Source of the DNA: Thioclava atlantica
GTDB lineage: Bacteria > Pseudomonadota > Alphaproteobacteria > Rhodobacterales > Rhodobacteraceae
Reading direction: 5' to 3'
DNA length: 64,000 nucleotides
NCBI RefSeq assembly: GCF_000737065.1
Contig: NZ_AQRC01000006.1
Coordinates: 171,162 to 235,161, forward strand
How positions within the stretch are numbered: position 1 is the stretch's first letter; each line of letters begins with the position of its first letter. Both the position numbers and the translations under genes were made by a program. Under the pieces are notes generated by a model. That model was not told the origin of the DNA, searched no databases, and saw nothing but the letters and a program-made list of their open reading frames with translations. Positions 25,507 to 35,623 of the stretch are shown piece after piece.

Positions 25507-26166
25507 TCAGCCGCCCGTGGCGACGAGCTGCCAGTTCGGGTCGGAACTGCCCATGATGCGCGCGAAGGTCCAGACGTCGCGCTGGCGGCGCGGGGTCTTC
25601 GGATCGCCCTCGACCACCTCCCCGTTCGCATCGCGGGCCACCGAGATCAGCTCGGCCCCGAAGCGGACCGTCACTTCGGCCTCGTTGGTGGAATGGTTGA
25701 AATCGGCATCGCTCAGGACAAGCTCGCGCAGGCCGAGGAACTCCGCCTGGATGTCGAGCCCCTGCTCCTTGCGGGCGTTCACCGCGCCTTCGAACGCCTC
25801 GTAGACGTCGGCCGAGAGGAAAGGCTTCACCTTTTCCAGATCGCCGGTTTCGAAAGCCATCACGATCATCTCATAGGCCCCGCGCGCGCCTTGCAGGAAT
25901 TGCGAGACCGAGAAGCTCGGCTCGATCCGCTTCATCGCGGAGAGCGCGGCCGCCGAGGTCGAGTTTTCGGGCACATGGTCGGTGATGTCATGGTCGGGCC
26001 CGCCCTCGATCACCTCGAAATCGGGTTTCGGCGGCGTCTCGGGGCGTTCGGCCGGCGTGATCGGCTTTTCATAGCCGTCGCGGGTTCCAAGCACGCTTTT
26101 CAGCTTGAAAATCAGGAAGATCGCGATGGCCGCGAGAACGATTAGCTGGATGACGGCACCGGACAT
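25507..26166 (-). CDS. Tim44-domain protein (TimA-like)
   Basis: A 219-residue protein. An N-terminal membrane helix (MSGAVIQLIVLAAIAIFLIF) is followed by a Pro/Glu-rich linker and a C-terminal Tim44 domain (SVSQFLQGARGAYEMIVMAFETGDLEKVKPFLS ... RFGAELISVARDANGEV ... WTFARIMGSSDPNWQLVATG). This is the bacterial Tim44 homologue of alphaproteobacteria, probably a membrane-peripheral factor; the function is not settled. AGGGG precedes the ATG at 26166. The order secB-fxsA / Tim44-mltA-smr recurs in Rhodobacteraceae. Confidence 0.9.
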   Translation of the reverse strand: MSGAVIQLIVLAAIAIFLIFKLKSVLGTRDGYEKPITPAERPETPPKPDFEVIEGGPDHDITDHVPENSTSAAALSAMKRIEPSFSVSQFLQGARGAYEMIVMAFETGDLEKVKPFLSADVYEAFEGAVNARKEQGLDIQAEFLGLRELVLSDADFNHSTNEAEVTVRFGAELISVARDANGEVVEGDPKTPRRQRDVWTFARIMGSSDPNWQLVATGG

Positions 26167-26285
26167 CGTGACCCCTGTGAACTTGCTTGGTTTGTGTATT
26201 GGTCGCTGGCTACTTATGTAAGGGCTCGACAGGTTCAAGTCTACCGGCGCGCAACGCGTTCGGGACACGGACGAAAGAGGATGAG

Positions 26286-26783
26286 ATGTGGATCTTTCTG
26301 GCCTTTCTGGCTGTGCCGCTGATCGAGATCGGGCTGTTCATCAAGGTGGGTGGGCTGATCGGGCTCTGGCCGACACTGGGCATCGTGCTGCTCACCGCGA
26401 TCGTCGGCACGGCACTGGTGCAGCGCGAGGGCGCGCGCGCGCTCGATGATCTGCGCGGCTCGCTCAACGAGCTGCGCGATCCCTCGCGACCGCTGGCGCA
26501 TGGCGCGATGATCCTCGTCGCGGGCGTTCTGCTGCTCACCCCTGGCTTCTTCACCGATACGGTCGGTCTCCTGCTGCTGATCCCCGGCACCCGCGACTGG
26601 ATCATGAAGACGCTGGGGCGGCATGTGAAAGTCTCCCGCTTCGAGATGGGCGGCGCCTATCGAACCGGCCCCCATGACGGGCGCCGCTCCAACGATCCCG
26701 AGATCCTCGATGCGGAGGAGGCGGAACAGATGACCCATCGCCACCCGCCTTCCGACGGCCCCTCCGGCTGGACGCGTCATTGA
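26286..26783 (+). CDS. fxsA: FxsA family cytoplasmic membrane protein
   Basis: A 165-residue protein. The N-terminal two-thirds is hydrophobic with the family signature FLAVPLIEIGLFIKVGGLIGLWPT followed by the conserved VQREGARALDDLR block, then a second membrane region (AGVLLLTPGFFTDTVGLLLLIPG) and a hydrophilic tail. In E. coli FxsA overproduction relieves F-plasmid exclusion of phage T7; the physiological role is unclear. The ATG at 26286 has AGAGG before it. It is divergent from the Tim44-like gene and followed by secB. Confidence 0.9.
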   Translation: MWIFLAFLAVPLIEIGLFIKVGGLIGLWPTLGIVLLTAIVGTALVQREGARALDDLRGSLNELRDPSRPLAHGAMILVAGVLLLTPGFFTDTVGLLLLIPGTRDWIMKTLGRHVKVSRFEMGGAYRTGPHDGRRSNDPEILDAEEAEQMTHRHPPSDGPSGWTRH

Positions 26784-26786
26784 GAA

Positions 26787-26815
26787 TTGAGACGCGCGCG
26801 AGGGGGTGCTACACC
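26787..26815 (+). promoter_or_regulatory. Candidate secB promoter
   Basis: TTGAGA (26787-26792), 17 bases, TACACC (26810-26815), ending 26 bases before the secB ATG. Confidence 0.45.
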
Positions 26816-26841
26816 CGGCGCAGACAATTTCGGAGAGGTCC

Positions 26842-27339
26842 ATGACGGAAGAAACCAACGGCGCCGCCGCGCCCGACCAGCAGCAGCTTCGGATGAGCAT
26901 CCTCGCGCAGTTCGTGCGTGACATGTCCTTCGAGAACAATGTCGCGCTCAAGGGTGTCCAGAGCAGCGACATCCAGCCCGAGATGCAGGTGCAGGTCAGC
27001 CTCGACGCCAAGAAGCGCAATGTCGAGAACCAGTACGAGGTGATCACCAAATACAAGATCACCGCGACCAACAAATCCGACAAATCGACCCTTTATCTGC
27101 TCGAGATCGATTATGGCGGGATCTTCCATGTCGAAGGCATCCCGGAAGATCAGCTCCATCCCTTCCTGCTGATCGAATGCCCGCGCCAGCTCTTCCCCTT
27201 CGTGCGCCGGATAGTCTCGGACGTGACGCGCGATGGCGGCTTCCCGCCCTTCAACCTCGAAATCGTCGATTTCGTCGCGCTCTACCGCGCCGAGCTCGAG
27301 CGCCGTCAGACCAGCGAAGCCGCCCCGCAGGTGAGCTGA
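26842..27339 (+). CDS. secB: Protein-export chaperone SecB
   Basis: A 165-residue tetrameric chaperone that holds precursors unfolded for SecA. Visible family blocks are SILAQFVRDMSFENNVAL, the EVITKYKITATNKSDKSTLYLLEIDYGGIF strand region, and the C-terminal CPRQLFPFVRRIVSDVTRDGGFPPFNLEIVDF. Length agrees with alphaproteobacterial SecB. GGAGAGG lies 3-9 bases before the ATG at 26842. Two hairpins follow the stop. Confidence 0.97.
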   Translation: MTEETNGAAAPDQQQLRMSILAQFVRDMSFENNVALKGVQSSDIQPEMQVQVSLDAKKRNVENQYEVITKYKITATNKSDKSTLYLLEIDYGGIFHVEGIPEDQLHPFLLIECPRQLFPFVRRIVSDVTRDGGFPPFNLEIVDFVALYRAELERRQTSEAAPQVS

Positions 27340-27405
27340 TCCGCCCGCGCGGCGGATCCTGACACGATCGTGATCTCCCTGAGGCGCGTCATGCTGCCTC
27401 AGGGA
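27338..27405 (+). terminator. Two tandem hairpins after secB
   Basis: First hairpin: GATCCGCC/GGCGGATC (27338-27345 with 27351-27358), starting in the stop codon. Second: TCCCTGAGGC/GCCTCAGGGA (27376-27385 with 27396-27405), a perfect 10-bp stem. Neither is followed by a T run, so they may be 3'-end or processing structures rather than strict intrinsic terminators. Confidence 0.45.
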
Positions 27406-27484
27406 CAAGCTGTCGCCGTGACTCCGAACACCATTGACCCAATTAAGCGCCGGTGCCCGGAATGGTCCGGGCATCCGATGGAAC

Positions 27485-28012
27485 ATGGTGCAGATGGGAA
27501 AGATTCAGGCCTGGATCGGCGAAGAGATGGCGCCGGTCGAACTCGTGGAAGCGCATCGACAGGGGCTCCGCCACCGGGCGGTGTCGATCTTCGTCATGGA
27601 TGGCGAGAAGATCCTGCTGTGCCGTCGCGCCGCGCCGGGGCAGGACGCGCCCTGGGAAAGCACCTGCTGCACCCATCCCGAATGGGGAGAAAGCGCCGAG
27701 GCCTGCGCGCTGCGTCGCCTGCGCAACGAGCTCGGGATCGAGGGCCTTTATCCGGCCCATGCCGACCGCGTCGATCACCGCGCGGAGCTTGGCGACGGTC
27801 TGGTCGAGGATGAACTGCTCGACGTCTATATCGCCTTCGCGCGCCCCGGCATGCGCGTCACCCCCGACCCCGAAACGATCCGCGCCACCCGCTGGGTCGG
27901 GCTTTACGACCTCGCGGCGGAGATCCGGCGCCACCCCGAGCGCTTCGCGCCGCGCCTGCGGTTCTACATGCAGCATCACATCGACCGGATCCTTCCCGCC
28001 CTGATCCGCTGA
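27485..28012 (+). CDS. idi: Isopentenyl-diphosphate delta-isomerase, type 1 (Nudix fold)
   Basis: A 175-residue enzyme interconverting IPP and DMAPP for isoprenoid synthesis (carotenoids, quinones). Seen are the active-site Cys in STCCTHPEWGES, the Nudix-like block ALRRLRNELGIEGLYP, and the acidic VEDELLDVYIAF that provides the catalytic/metal Glu. Start candidates are ATG at 27485 and 27494; neither has a good ribosome-binding site, and a longer frame starts at 27434. In photosynthetic Rhodobacter idi sits near pigment genes; here it stands alone between secB and tamA. Confidence 0.92.
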   Translation: MVQMGKIQAWIGEEMAPVELVEAHRQGLRHRAVSIFVMDGEKILLCRRAAPGQDAPWESTCCTHPEWGESAEACALRRLRNELGIEGLYPAHADRVDHRAELGDGLVEDELLDVYIAFARPGMRVTPDPETIRATRWVGLYDLAAEIRRHPERFAPRLRFYMQHHIDRILPALIR

Positions 28013-28127
28013 AGGGTGGAGGATTCCCGCCGATCCGGCCGCTTTGGATGCGCACGATCCCGCGCGCGCTCTGGTGTTTTTCCAGCAGAACTGCGAGGTT
28101 GAGAGCACCGATCCGGGGGTGCGAAAG

Positions 28128-29921
28128 ATGGGATTATACCACACGAGGATTCTTGCATTGAGCGTCGCGCTGGCGGGGGTCGCAGCCCCGGCCTCCGAGG
28201 CCTATCAGCTCGATCTTCGGATGCCCGGCGCCTCCTCCGATCTGCAATCCGTGCTCAAGGGCGCCTCGCTCCTGGTGCAGGAGGCTTCCGCCGAGGGCAA
28301 GGACGGACAGGACGTGCTCGCGAGTGCGCGCGCCGATTACAACCGGATCGTCTCGGCGCTGTTTTCCGAAGGGTATTATTCCGGCGTCGTCTCGATCCGG
28401 CTCGACGGGCGCGAGGCCGCTTCGATCCCGCCGCTCGACGCGCCCGCCTCGGTCTCGAGGGTGACCGTCTCGATCCAATCCGGTCCGAAATTCCATTTCT
28501 CCCGCGCGGCGGTCGCCCCGGTCGCGCCGGGCACCAAGCTGCCGGAGGGTTACGCCAAGGGCGCGGTCGCGAAATCGGGCGTCATCGTCGAGGCGGCGGA
28601 TGCCGCGACCTCCGGCTGGCAGGATGTGGGCCACGCCAAGGCGCAGGTCGCCTCGCAGAACATCGTCGCCGATCACCGGGCGAGCGTGCTGTCCTCGGAG
28701 ATCGGGATCGATCCGGGCCCGCTCGTCACCTTCGGCAGGCTCGAGACCGAGGGCAACAAGCGTCTGCGCACCAAGCGTCTGCGCGAGATGGCGGGTTTTC
28801 CCGCGGGCGAACGCTACGATCCGAAGAAGCTCGACAAGATGCAGGCGCGCCTGCGCCGCACCGGGATCTTCAGCTCGGTTTCGGTGACCGAGGCGCAGGC
28901 CGTCAATCCCGATGACAGCCTCGACTTCACCCTCTCCGTGGTCGAGCAGAAGCCGCGCAAGATCGGCTTCGGCGCGGAACTGAGCAGCGATGCCGGGCTG
29001 GGCCTGTCGGGCTACTGGCTGCATCGCAACCTGCTCGGCGGCGGCGAGCGGCTGCGCGTCGACAGCGCGGTGAGCGGCATCGGCGGCACGACCGGCGGGG
29101 TGGATTATTCGCTCGGGGCGCGGCTCGAACGCCCGGCCACCTTCAATCCCGACACGTCCGCCTATCTCGAGACCGAGCTGAGCCGGAAGGACGAGGTCGA
29201 TTACGAGCAGAACGCCTTCGATATCGGCTTCGGCGTGAGCCGGATCTTCTCCGACAAGCTGACCGCCGATCTCGCGATCAAATACGGCGTCTCGCGGGTG
29301 ACCGACAGTTCGGGCACGACCTTCTTCCGCCAGGTCTACCTGCCGGGCACCGTCACCTGGGACGGTCGCGACAACAAGCTCGACGCGACCGACGGATATT
29401 ACGCGCAGGTCGGGTTCACGCCCTTCGTGGGCCTGGGCGGCGATACCGGGACCGGGGCGCAGCTGACCGGCGATCTGCGCGCCTATCGCGGCTTCGGGGC
29501 GAATGACCGTTTCGTTCTCGCCGGGCGGCTGCAACTGGGGCGGGTCTTCGGCTCCACGCTGGAGGAGACGCCGCGCGACTATCTGTTCTATTCGGGCGGC
29601 GGCGGCACGGTGCGCGGCCAGCCCTATCAGTCGCTCGGGGTTCAGGTGCTCAATGGCGGCACGCTGAAGACCGGCGGCACGGAATTCGTCGGCCTCTCGG
29701 GCGAGGCTCGCTTCGGCATCACCGACACGATCGGCGCGGTGGCCTTCTACGATTACGGCTATGTCGCGGGCGGCGGCGAGAGCGGTTCGCAGGCGGGCGC
29801 CGGTCTGGGGCTGCGCTACAAGACCGGGATCGGCCCGATCCGGCTCGATGTCGGCTTCCCGGTCAAGGGCGATACCGGCAGCGGCGCGCAGATCTATCTC
29901 GGTATCGGGCAGGCTTTCTGA
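28128..29921 (+). CDS. tamA: Outer-membrane translocation/assembly protein TamA (Omp85 family)
   Basis: A 597-residue outer-membrane protein. A signal peptide (MGLYHTRILALSVALAGVAA) is followed by POTRA-type domains (for example YNRIVSALFSEGYYSGVVSIRLDG, GRLETEGNKRLRTKRLREMAGFPAGERYD) and a C-terminal 16-stranded barrel ending in Phe (YLGIGQAF), the usual barrel signature. The VRGQPYQSLGVQ segment is the conserved Omp85 loop. It forms the TAM complex with TamB, whose gene starts within the stop codon (ATGA). The start at 28128 is chosen because the signal peptide begins there. Confidence 0.93.
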   Translation: MGLYHTRILALSVALAGVAAPASEAYQLDLRMPGASSDLQSVLKGASLLVQEASAEGKDGQDVLASARADYNRIVSALFSEGYYSGVVSIRLDGREAASIPPLDAPASVSRVTVSIQSGPKFHFSRAAVAPVAPGTKLPEGYAKGAVAKSGVIVEAADAATSGWQDVGHAKAQVASQNIVADHRASVLSSEIGIDPGPLVTFGRLETEGNKRLRTKRLREMAGFPAGERYDPKKLDKMQARLRRTGIFSSVSVTEAQAVNPDDSLDFTLSVVEQKPRKIGFGAELSSDAGLGLSGYWLHRNLLGGGERLRVDSAVSGIGGTTGGVDYSLGARLERPATFNPDTSAYLETELSRKDEVDYEQNAFDIGFGVSRIFSDKLTADLAIKYGVSRVTDSSGTTFFRQVYLPGTVTWDGRDNKLDATDGYYAQVGFTPFVGLGGDTGTGAQLTGDLRAYRGFGANDRFVLAGRLQLGRVFGSTLEETPRDYLFYSGGGGTVRGQPYQSLGVQVLNGGTLKTGGTEFVGLSGEARFGITDTIGAVAFYDYGYVAGGGESGSQAGAGLGLRYKTGIGPIRLDVGFPVKGDTGSGAQIYLGIGQAF

Positions 29922-32900
29922 TGAAACGTATCGCGATCCTTCTTGCCTTCTGCCTGACGCCGCTGATCGCGAGCGCGCAGGACAGCTCCGTTCCCGCGCA
30001 GACCGGCGCCGGTGCCGCGACGACCGCGCAGAGCGAGCGCGACCGCTCCTATCTGACGGGGCTGATCGAGGATAACCTCTCGGGGGCGGGCCGCACGGTG
30101 CGGCTCGACGGTTTCGCGGGGGCCCTGAGTTCGCGCGCGACCTTCACCCAGCTCACCATCGCTGACGACCAGGGCGCCTGGCTCACGATCAAGAACGGCG
30201 CGATCAAGTGGAACCGCGCCGCGCTTCTGACCGGCAAGATCGAGATCGACGAGCTTTCGGCGGAGGAGATCGACCTGCCGCGCCTGCCCTCGGCGCAGGC
30301 CAGCGCGGGCGCGCCCAGCCCCGAGGCGAAACCCTTCTCGCTGCCCGAGCTGCCGGTTTCGGTGAATATCGGGAAGATCGAGGCGAAGACCGTCAGGCTC
30401 GGCGCTCCGATCCTCGGCGAGGCGGCCGTGGTCAAGGTCTCGGGCTCGATGTCGCTCGCGGGCGGGGAGGGCAAGGCCAAGCTCGCCATCACCCGCACCG
30501 ATGGCAAGAAGGGGACCTTCTCGCTCAACGCCTCCTATGCGAACAGCACCAAGCAGCTTGCGCTCGACCTGCTCGTCGACGAGGGCAAGGACGGGATCAT
30601 CGTCAAGCGCATCGGGCTGCCCGGCAATCCCGCGATGACCCTCGCGGTCTCGGGCAGCGGCCCGATCAGCGATTTCACCGCCGATGTCGTCCTGAGCACC
30701 GATGGCGCGCAGCGCCTCGCCGGTCAGGTCGCGGTGATGGAGAAGGCGCCGAAGGGGTCGCCCGAAGGCACGCCGCCGCAGACGACGTTCTCGGCGGCGC
30801 TGGGCGGGGACGTGACGCCGCTCCTGCCGCCCGAATATCGCGAGTTCTTCGGCAAGGAAGTGGCCTTCGTCGCCGAGGGCTCCCGCACCGCCTCGGGTCA
30901 GACGATCCTGAAATCGCTCGACCTGAGATCGCGCGCGCTGCAGCTTTCGGGCTCGGCCGAGATCGGCGCGGCGGGGCTTCCCACCAAGTTCGACCTGACC
31001 GGGCAACTCGGTCTGGGCGACGGGCAGGAGGTTCTGCTGCCGGTATCCGGGCCGAAGACCTGGGTCACCTCGGGCACGATCAAGCTCGCCTATGACCAGA
31101 GCACCGGCGACGGATGGAAACTCGACGGCACGCTCGACGGGCTGCGCCGCGAGGACGGAACGAAACTGCTCACCGCGAACCTGTTGGGGTCGGGCCGGAT
31201 CCGGCAGGGCTCCCCGCCCGGACTCGGCGGCACGGTCGTTCTGGGGCTGAACGGTCTCGAACTGGCCGATCCCGCGCTTTCGGAGGCGGTCGGTCCCTTC
31301 GCCACCGCGAAGGCGGTCTTCTCCTGGCAGAAGGACCAGCCGCTGCGGCTGTCGCAGCTCTCGCTTGTCGGGCGCGATTACCGTGCCGACGCCAACCTCA
31401 CGCTCGACGACCTGACCAAGGGCGTGACGATCCGCGGCGACGCGAAAGTCGCGCAGTCGGATCTGACGCGGATCTCGGGGCTCGTGGGGCGCGCGCTTTC
31501 GGGCCAGGCCCAGGCGCAGGTCTCGGGGCGCTACACGATCCTCACCGGCGCCTTCGACGCCAAGCTCGCGGTGACCGGACAGGATATCACGCTCGATCAG
31601 CCGCAGGCCGATGCCGCGCTCAAGGGGCGTTCCGAGATCAAGCTCGCGGCGCGGCGCGACGAAACCGGGCTGACGATCGACGCGCTCGACGTGGCGACGC
31701 GCGCGGGTACCGCCCATGCCGAGGGCACGCTGTCGAGCGATAACGGCACGCTCACCGCCGATCTCTCGGCGAAGGATCTCTCGATCCTCGGCGGCGGCTA
31801 TCGCGGATCGCTCGACGCCAAGGCCAAGCTGACCCGTGCGGGAGACAGCTACGCGCTGCAACTCGACGGGACCGGGCGGTCGCTCGGGATCGGCCAGGCC
31901 GAGGCCGACCGGGTGCTGGCGGGCAAGACCGATCTTTCGCTCCTGGCCGATTACGTCGATGGCAAGGTGCGGCTGCAGGATCTGAGCCTGAAGAACCCGC
32001 AGCTCGACGTCTCCGCGAAAGGCGAGGCGGAAGGGGAGAGCCGCAAGATCAGTCTCGATGCGCGCCTTGCCAACGCCGCGCTGATCGCGCCGGGTTTCCC
32101 CGGTCCGGTCACGGTGTCGGGCACGGTGAGCGATGACGGCAAGGGTTACATGCTCGATCTCGCGGGCAGCGGGCCGGGCGGCACCGATGCGAAGGTCACG
32201 GGCCGTGTCGCGCCCGATTTCGGCGATACCGATCTCGCGATCACCGGCAGCGCGCAGACCGCGCTCGTCAACGCCTTCATCGCGCCGCGCTCGCTGCAGG
32301 GGCCGCTGAGCTTCGATCTGCGGATGCAGGGCACGCCGGGGCTCGCGGCGCTCTCGGGCACGGTGCGCGCGCAGGGCACCAGGATCGTCGCGCCCAATCT
32401 CGGGATGGTGCTGGAGAATGTCGATACGCAGGTGCAGCTCGCCTCCGGCACCGCGCAGCTTTCGCTCACGGGGCAGCTCGGTTCGGGGGGCACGGTTTCG
32501 GTGAGCGGACCGGTCGCCCTGAGCACGCCCTATAACGGGACCCTGACGGTGCAGCTCGACCGGGCGCGGCTGCGCGATCCCGAGCTCTATGACACCCGCG
32601 CCTCCGGCACGATCACGATGGACGGGCCGCTTGCGGGCGGGGCGACGATTTCGGGGCGGATCACGCTCGCCGATACCGAACTGCGCGTGCCCTCCAGCGG
32701 GGTCGGCGGCGGAGCCTCGGTGCCCGACGGCATCCAGCATGTGGGCGAGAGCGCCGCGGTGCACGAGACCCTCAAGCGCGCCAGCCTGCTCTCGAACGGA
32801 AGCACGAACGGGGCGCCTGCGACGGCGGGCCCGGCCTATCCGCTCGACCTGACCATCGCGTCCGAACGCGGGATCTTCGTGCGCGGCCGCGGCCTCGACG

Positions 32901-33529
32901 CGGAGCTGGGCGGCAGCCTGCGCGTCGCCGGCACCACCGCCAACGTGATCCCGATCGGCCAGTTCAATCTGGTGCGCGGTCGGCTCGACATCCTCGGCCA
33001 GCGCTTCACCCTCGATCGCGGGCAGATCGCGCTGCAGGGCGCGCTGACCCCGTGGATCTCCTTCGCGGCGACGACGACGCAGGGCGAGTACACGATCACG
33101 ATCGGCATCGAGGGCCGCGCGAGCGAACCGCAGGTGACCTTCTCCTCGGCGCCGGACCTGCCGCAGGACGAGGTGATCTCGCGGCTGATCTTCGGGCGTA
33201 GCCTCGACAAGCTCTCGCCGTTCCAGGCGGCGCAGCTCGCCTCGGCGGTCGCGACGCTCGCGGGCAAGGGCGGCGAGGGGATCATCGGCAATCTGCGGAA
33301 GAATTTCGGCCTCGACGATCTCGACGTCACGACCGACGCCTCGGGACAGACCCAGCTCAAGGCGGGGAAATATCTGTCGGAAAACCTCTATACCGACGTG
33401 ACGGTGAGCGGCGACGGGACCTCGAAGATCGATCTCAATCTCGACCTGAACAAGAACCTCACCGCGCGCGGCTCGGTGAGTTCGGACGGCAAGAGCGGGA
33501 TCGGCCTCTTCTACGAGCGCAATTATTGA
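29921..33529 (+). CDS. tamB: Translocation and assembly module protein TamB
   Basis: A 1202-residue protein with an N-terminal signal/anchor (MKRIAILLAFCLTPLIASA) and long beta-helical repeats of the AsmA/TamB type over most of its length, with many alternating hydrophobic/Gly-Asp segments such as LSGSAEIGAAGLPTKFDL. The C-terminal DUF490 domain is clear: GNFNL-like FNLVRGRLDILGQRFTLDRG, GRASEPQVTFSSAPDLPQDE, VISRLIFGRSLDKLSPFQAA, ending LFYERNY. It is thought to bridge inner and outer membrane for lipid or barrel-protein transfer. It is translationally coupled to tamA. Confidence 0.93.
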   Translation: MKRIAILLAFCLTPLIASAQDSSVPAQTGAGAATTAQSERDRSYLTGLIEDNLSGAGRTVRLDGFAGALSSRATFTQLTIADDQGAWLTIKNGAIKWNRAALLTGKIEIDELSAEEIDLPRLPSAQASAGAPSPEAKPFSLPELPVSVNIGKIEAKTVRLGAPILGEAAVVKVSGSMSLAGGEGKAKLAITRTDGKKGTFSLNASYANSTKQLALDLLVDEGKDGIIVKRIGLPGNPAMTLAVSGSGPISDFTADVVLSTDGAQRLAGQVAVMEKAPKGSPEGTPPQTTFSAALGGDVTPLLPPEYREFFGKEVAFVAEGSRTASGQTILKSLDLRSRALQLSGSAEIGAAGLPTKFDLTGQLGLGDGQEVLLPVSGPKTWVTSGTIKLAYDQSTGDGWKLDGTLDGLRREDGTKLLTANLLGSGRIRQGSPPGLGGTVVLGLNGLELADPALSEAVGPFATAKAVFSWQKDQPLRLSQLSLVGRDYRADANLTLDDLTKGVTIRGDAKVAQSDLTRISGLVGRALSGQAQAQVSGRYTILTGAFDAKLAVTGQDITLDQPQADAALKGRSEIKLAARRDETGLTIDALDVATRAGTAHAEGTLSSDNGTLTADLSAKDLSILGGGYRGSLDAKAKLTRAGDSYALQLDGTGRSLGIGQAEADRVLAGKTDLSLLADYVDGKVRLQDLSLKNPQLDVSAKGEAEGESRKISLDARLANAALIAPGFPGPVTVSGTVSDDGKGYMLDLAGSGPGGTDAKVTGRVAPDFGDTDLAITGSAQTALVNAFIAPRSLQGPLSFDLRMQGTPGLAALSGTVRAQGTRIVAPNLGMVLENVDTQVQLASGTAQLSLTGQLGSGGTVSVSGPVALSTPYNGTLTVQLDRARLRDPELYDTRASGTITMDGPLAGGATISGRITLADTELRVPSSGVGGGASVPDGIQHVGESAAVHETLKRASLLSNGSTNGAPATAGPAYPLDLTIASERGIFVRGRGLDAELGGSLRVAGTTANVIPIGQFNLVRGRLDILGQRFTLDRGQIALQGALTPWISFAATTTQGEYTITIGIEGRASEPQVTFSSAPDLPQDEVISRLIFGRSLDKLSPFQAAQLASAVATLAGKGGEGIIGNLRKNFGLDDLDVTTDASGQTQLKAGKYLSENLYTDVTVSGDGTSKIDLNLDLNKNLTARGSVSSDGKSGIGLFYERNY

Positions 33530-33536
33530 TTAGCTG

Positions 33537-33565
33537 CGCTTATCTGCGTCGCGGGCAGATAAGCG
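33537..33565. terminator. Shared hairpin between tamB and the convergent yihY-like gene
   Basis: An 11-bp perfect stem CGCTTATCTGC/GCAGATAAGCG (33537-33547 with 33555-33565), 7-base loop, lies 8 bases after the tamB stop and 5 bases before the end of the minus-strand gene. Confidence 0.65.
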
Positions 33566-33569
33566 TGGC

Positions 33570-34415
33570 TTATTCGGTGACGGGGCGGCGGCGGCGTCCG
33601 CGGCGGTGGGCGGCGATCTCGGCATTGAAGGCGGCGCCCAGAAGCACCGAGAAGGCGCTCACATACAGCCAGAACAACAGCGCGATCACGGCCCCGATCG
33701 AGCCGTAGACCTTGTTGTAGTTTCCGAAATTCGCGAGGTAGTAGGTCAGCGCGAGCGAGCTCAGCCCCCAGACCGCCGCGGCGAGCACTGCGCCGAGGGT
33801 GAAGATCGGATCGCGATGCGGCGCGGTGTTGGGCCCGTATCGGTAGAGGATCCCGAGCGCGGTCAGCATCAGCAACAGCATCGCGCCCCAGGGCAGGCCC
33901 GAAAGCAGGATGCTGGTATATTCGTGGAAGGGCAGGAAATTGACCGCGATCGGTACGATCACGATCGTCGCCAGCGCGGCGAGCATCACGCCCACCAGCG
34001 CGATCGTCATCAGGTAACCCATCACGAAGCTCCAGATCGTCGCGCGGGGCTGCGTGCCGTGGATCACGTTCAGGCTGAGAACGAGCGCGGCCACGCCCGC
34101 GCGCGCCGAAAGCAGCGTCACCAGCGCCGAGATGAAGACGCCGAGTCCGATCGAGGGACGCGGGCCGATCAGCCAGCCCTGGATCTGGTCGTTGAGAAGC
34201 GCATAGGCCGAGGGCGGGATGAAATTGGCCGCGACATTGAGGTATTCGCGGATCACGGCGGGATCGGCAAAGGCGCTCCAGATCGCGATGGTGGCGGAGA
34301 CGCCGGGAAAGATCGCGAGCATCGCGTAGAAGGCCACGCCGGCCGAGGCGAGGGAAATGTTCGATTCCACCAGGCGCCCGAACAGCCCGATGCCGAATTT
34401 GAAGGTTCCGTTCAC
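33570..34415 (-). CDS. YihY/BrkB family inner membrane protein
   Basis: A 281-residue protein with six hydrophobic segments and the family hallmarks SLASAGVAFYAMLAIFPGVSA (first segment), WGAMLLLMLTALGILYRYGPN, and the last segment GAVIALLFWLYVSAFSVLLGAAFNAEI followed by a basic tail. Once annotated as RNase BN, the family is now regarded as membrane proteins of unknown function. I choose GTG at 34415 (MNGTFKFGIG) because AGGAG lies 7 bases upstream; the ATG at 34439 would put this site inside the gene. Confidence 0.85.
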   Translation of the reverse strand: MNGTFKFGIGLFGRLVESNISLASAGVAFYAMLAIFPGVSATIAIWSAFADPAVIREYLNVAANFIPPSAYALLNDQIQGWLIGPRPSIGLGVFISALVTLLSARAGVAALVLSLNVIHGTQPRATIWSFVMGYLMTIALVGVMLAALATIVIVPIAVNFLPFHEYTSILLSGLPWGAMLLLMLTALGILYRYGPNTAPHRDPIFTLGAVLAAAVWGLSSLALTYYLANFGNYNKVYGSIGAVIALLFWLYVSAFSVLLGAAFNAEIAAHRRGRRRRPVTE

Positions 34416-34517
34416 GCAAGATCTCCTTTGCGTCACCATCGCTCAGAGACCGGCCCCGCGCAACTTGCGCGTGGCGTGGGCTTGTGCTCTGTTCCCGCTA
34501 ACATCAAGGAGGTGAGC

Positions 34518-35549
<1,032 letters not shown>

Positions 35550-35570
35550 CGGCCTCGAAGCGGAAAAGAA

Positions 35571-35605
35571 AAAAGCCCCGGCGACCAAATGGCGCCGGGG
35601 CTTTT
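35571..35605. terminator. Strong bidirectional terminator between the aldo/keto reductase and phyR
   Basis: AAAAGCCCCGGCG and CGCCGGGGCTTTT (35571-35583 with 35593-35605) form a 13-bp perfect stem with A runs on the left and T runs on the right, giving a T tract in either direction. Confidence 0.85.
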
Positions 35606-35623
35606 GCGTGACGGGCGCCGGGC

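Noticed and set aside
29894..32764. A 956-codon open frame opposite tamB
   Set aside because: Arg/Gly/Asp-rich shadow of the repetitive beta-helical tamB coding sequence.
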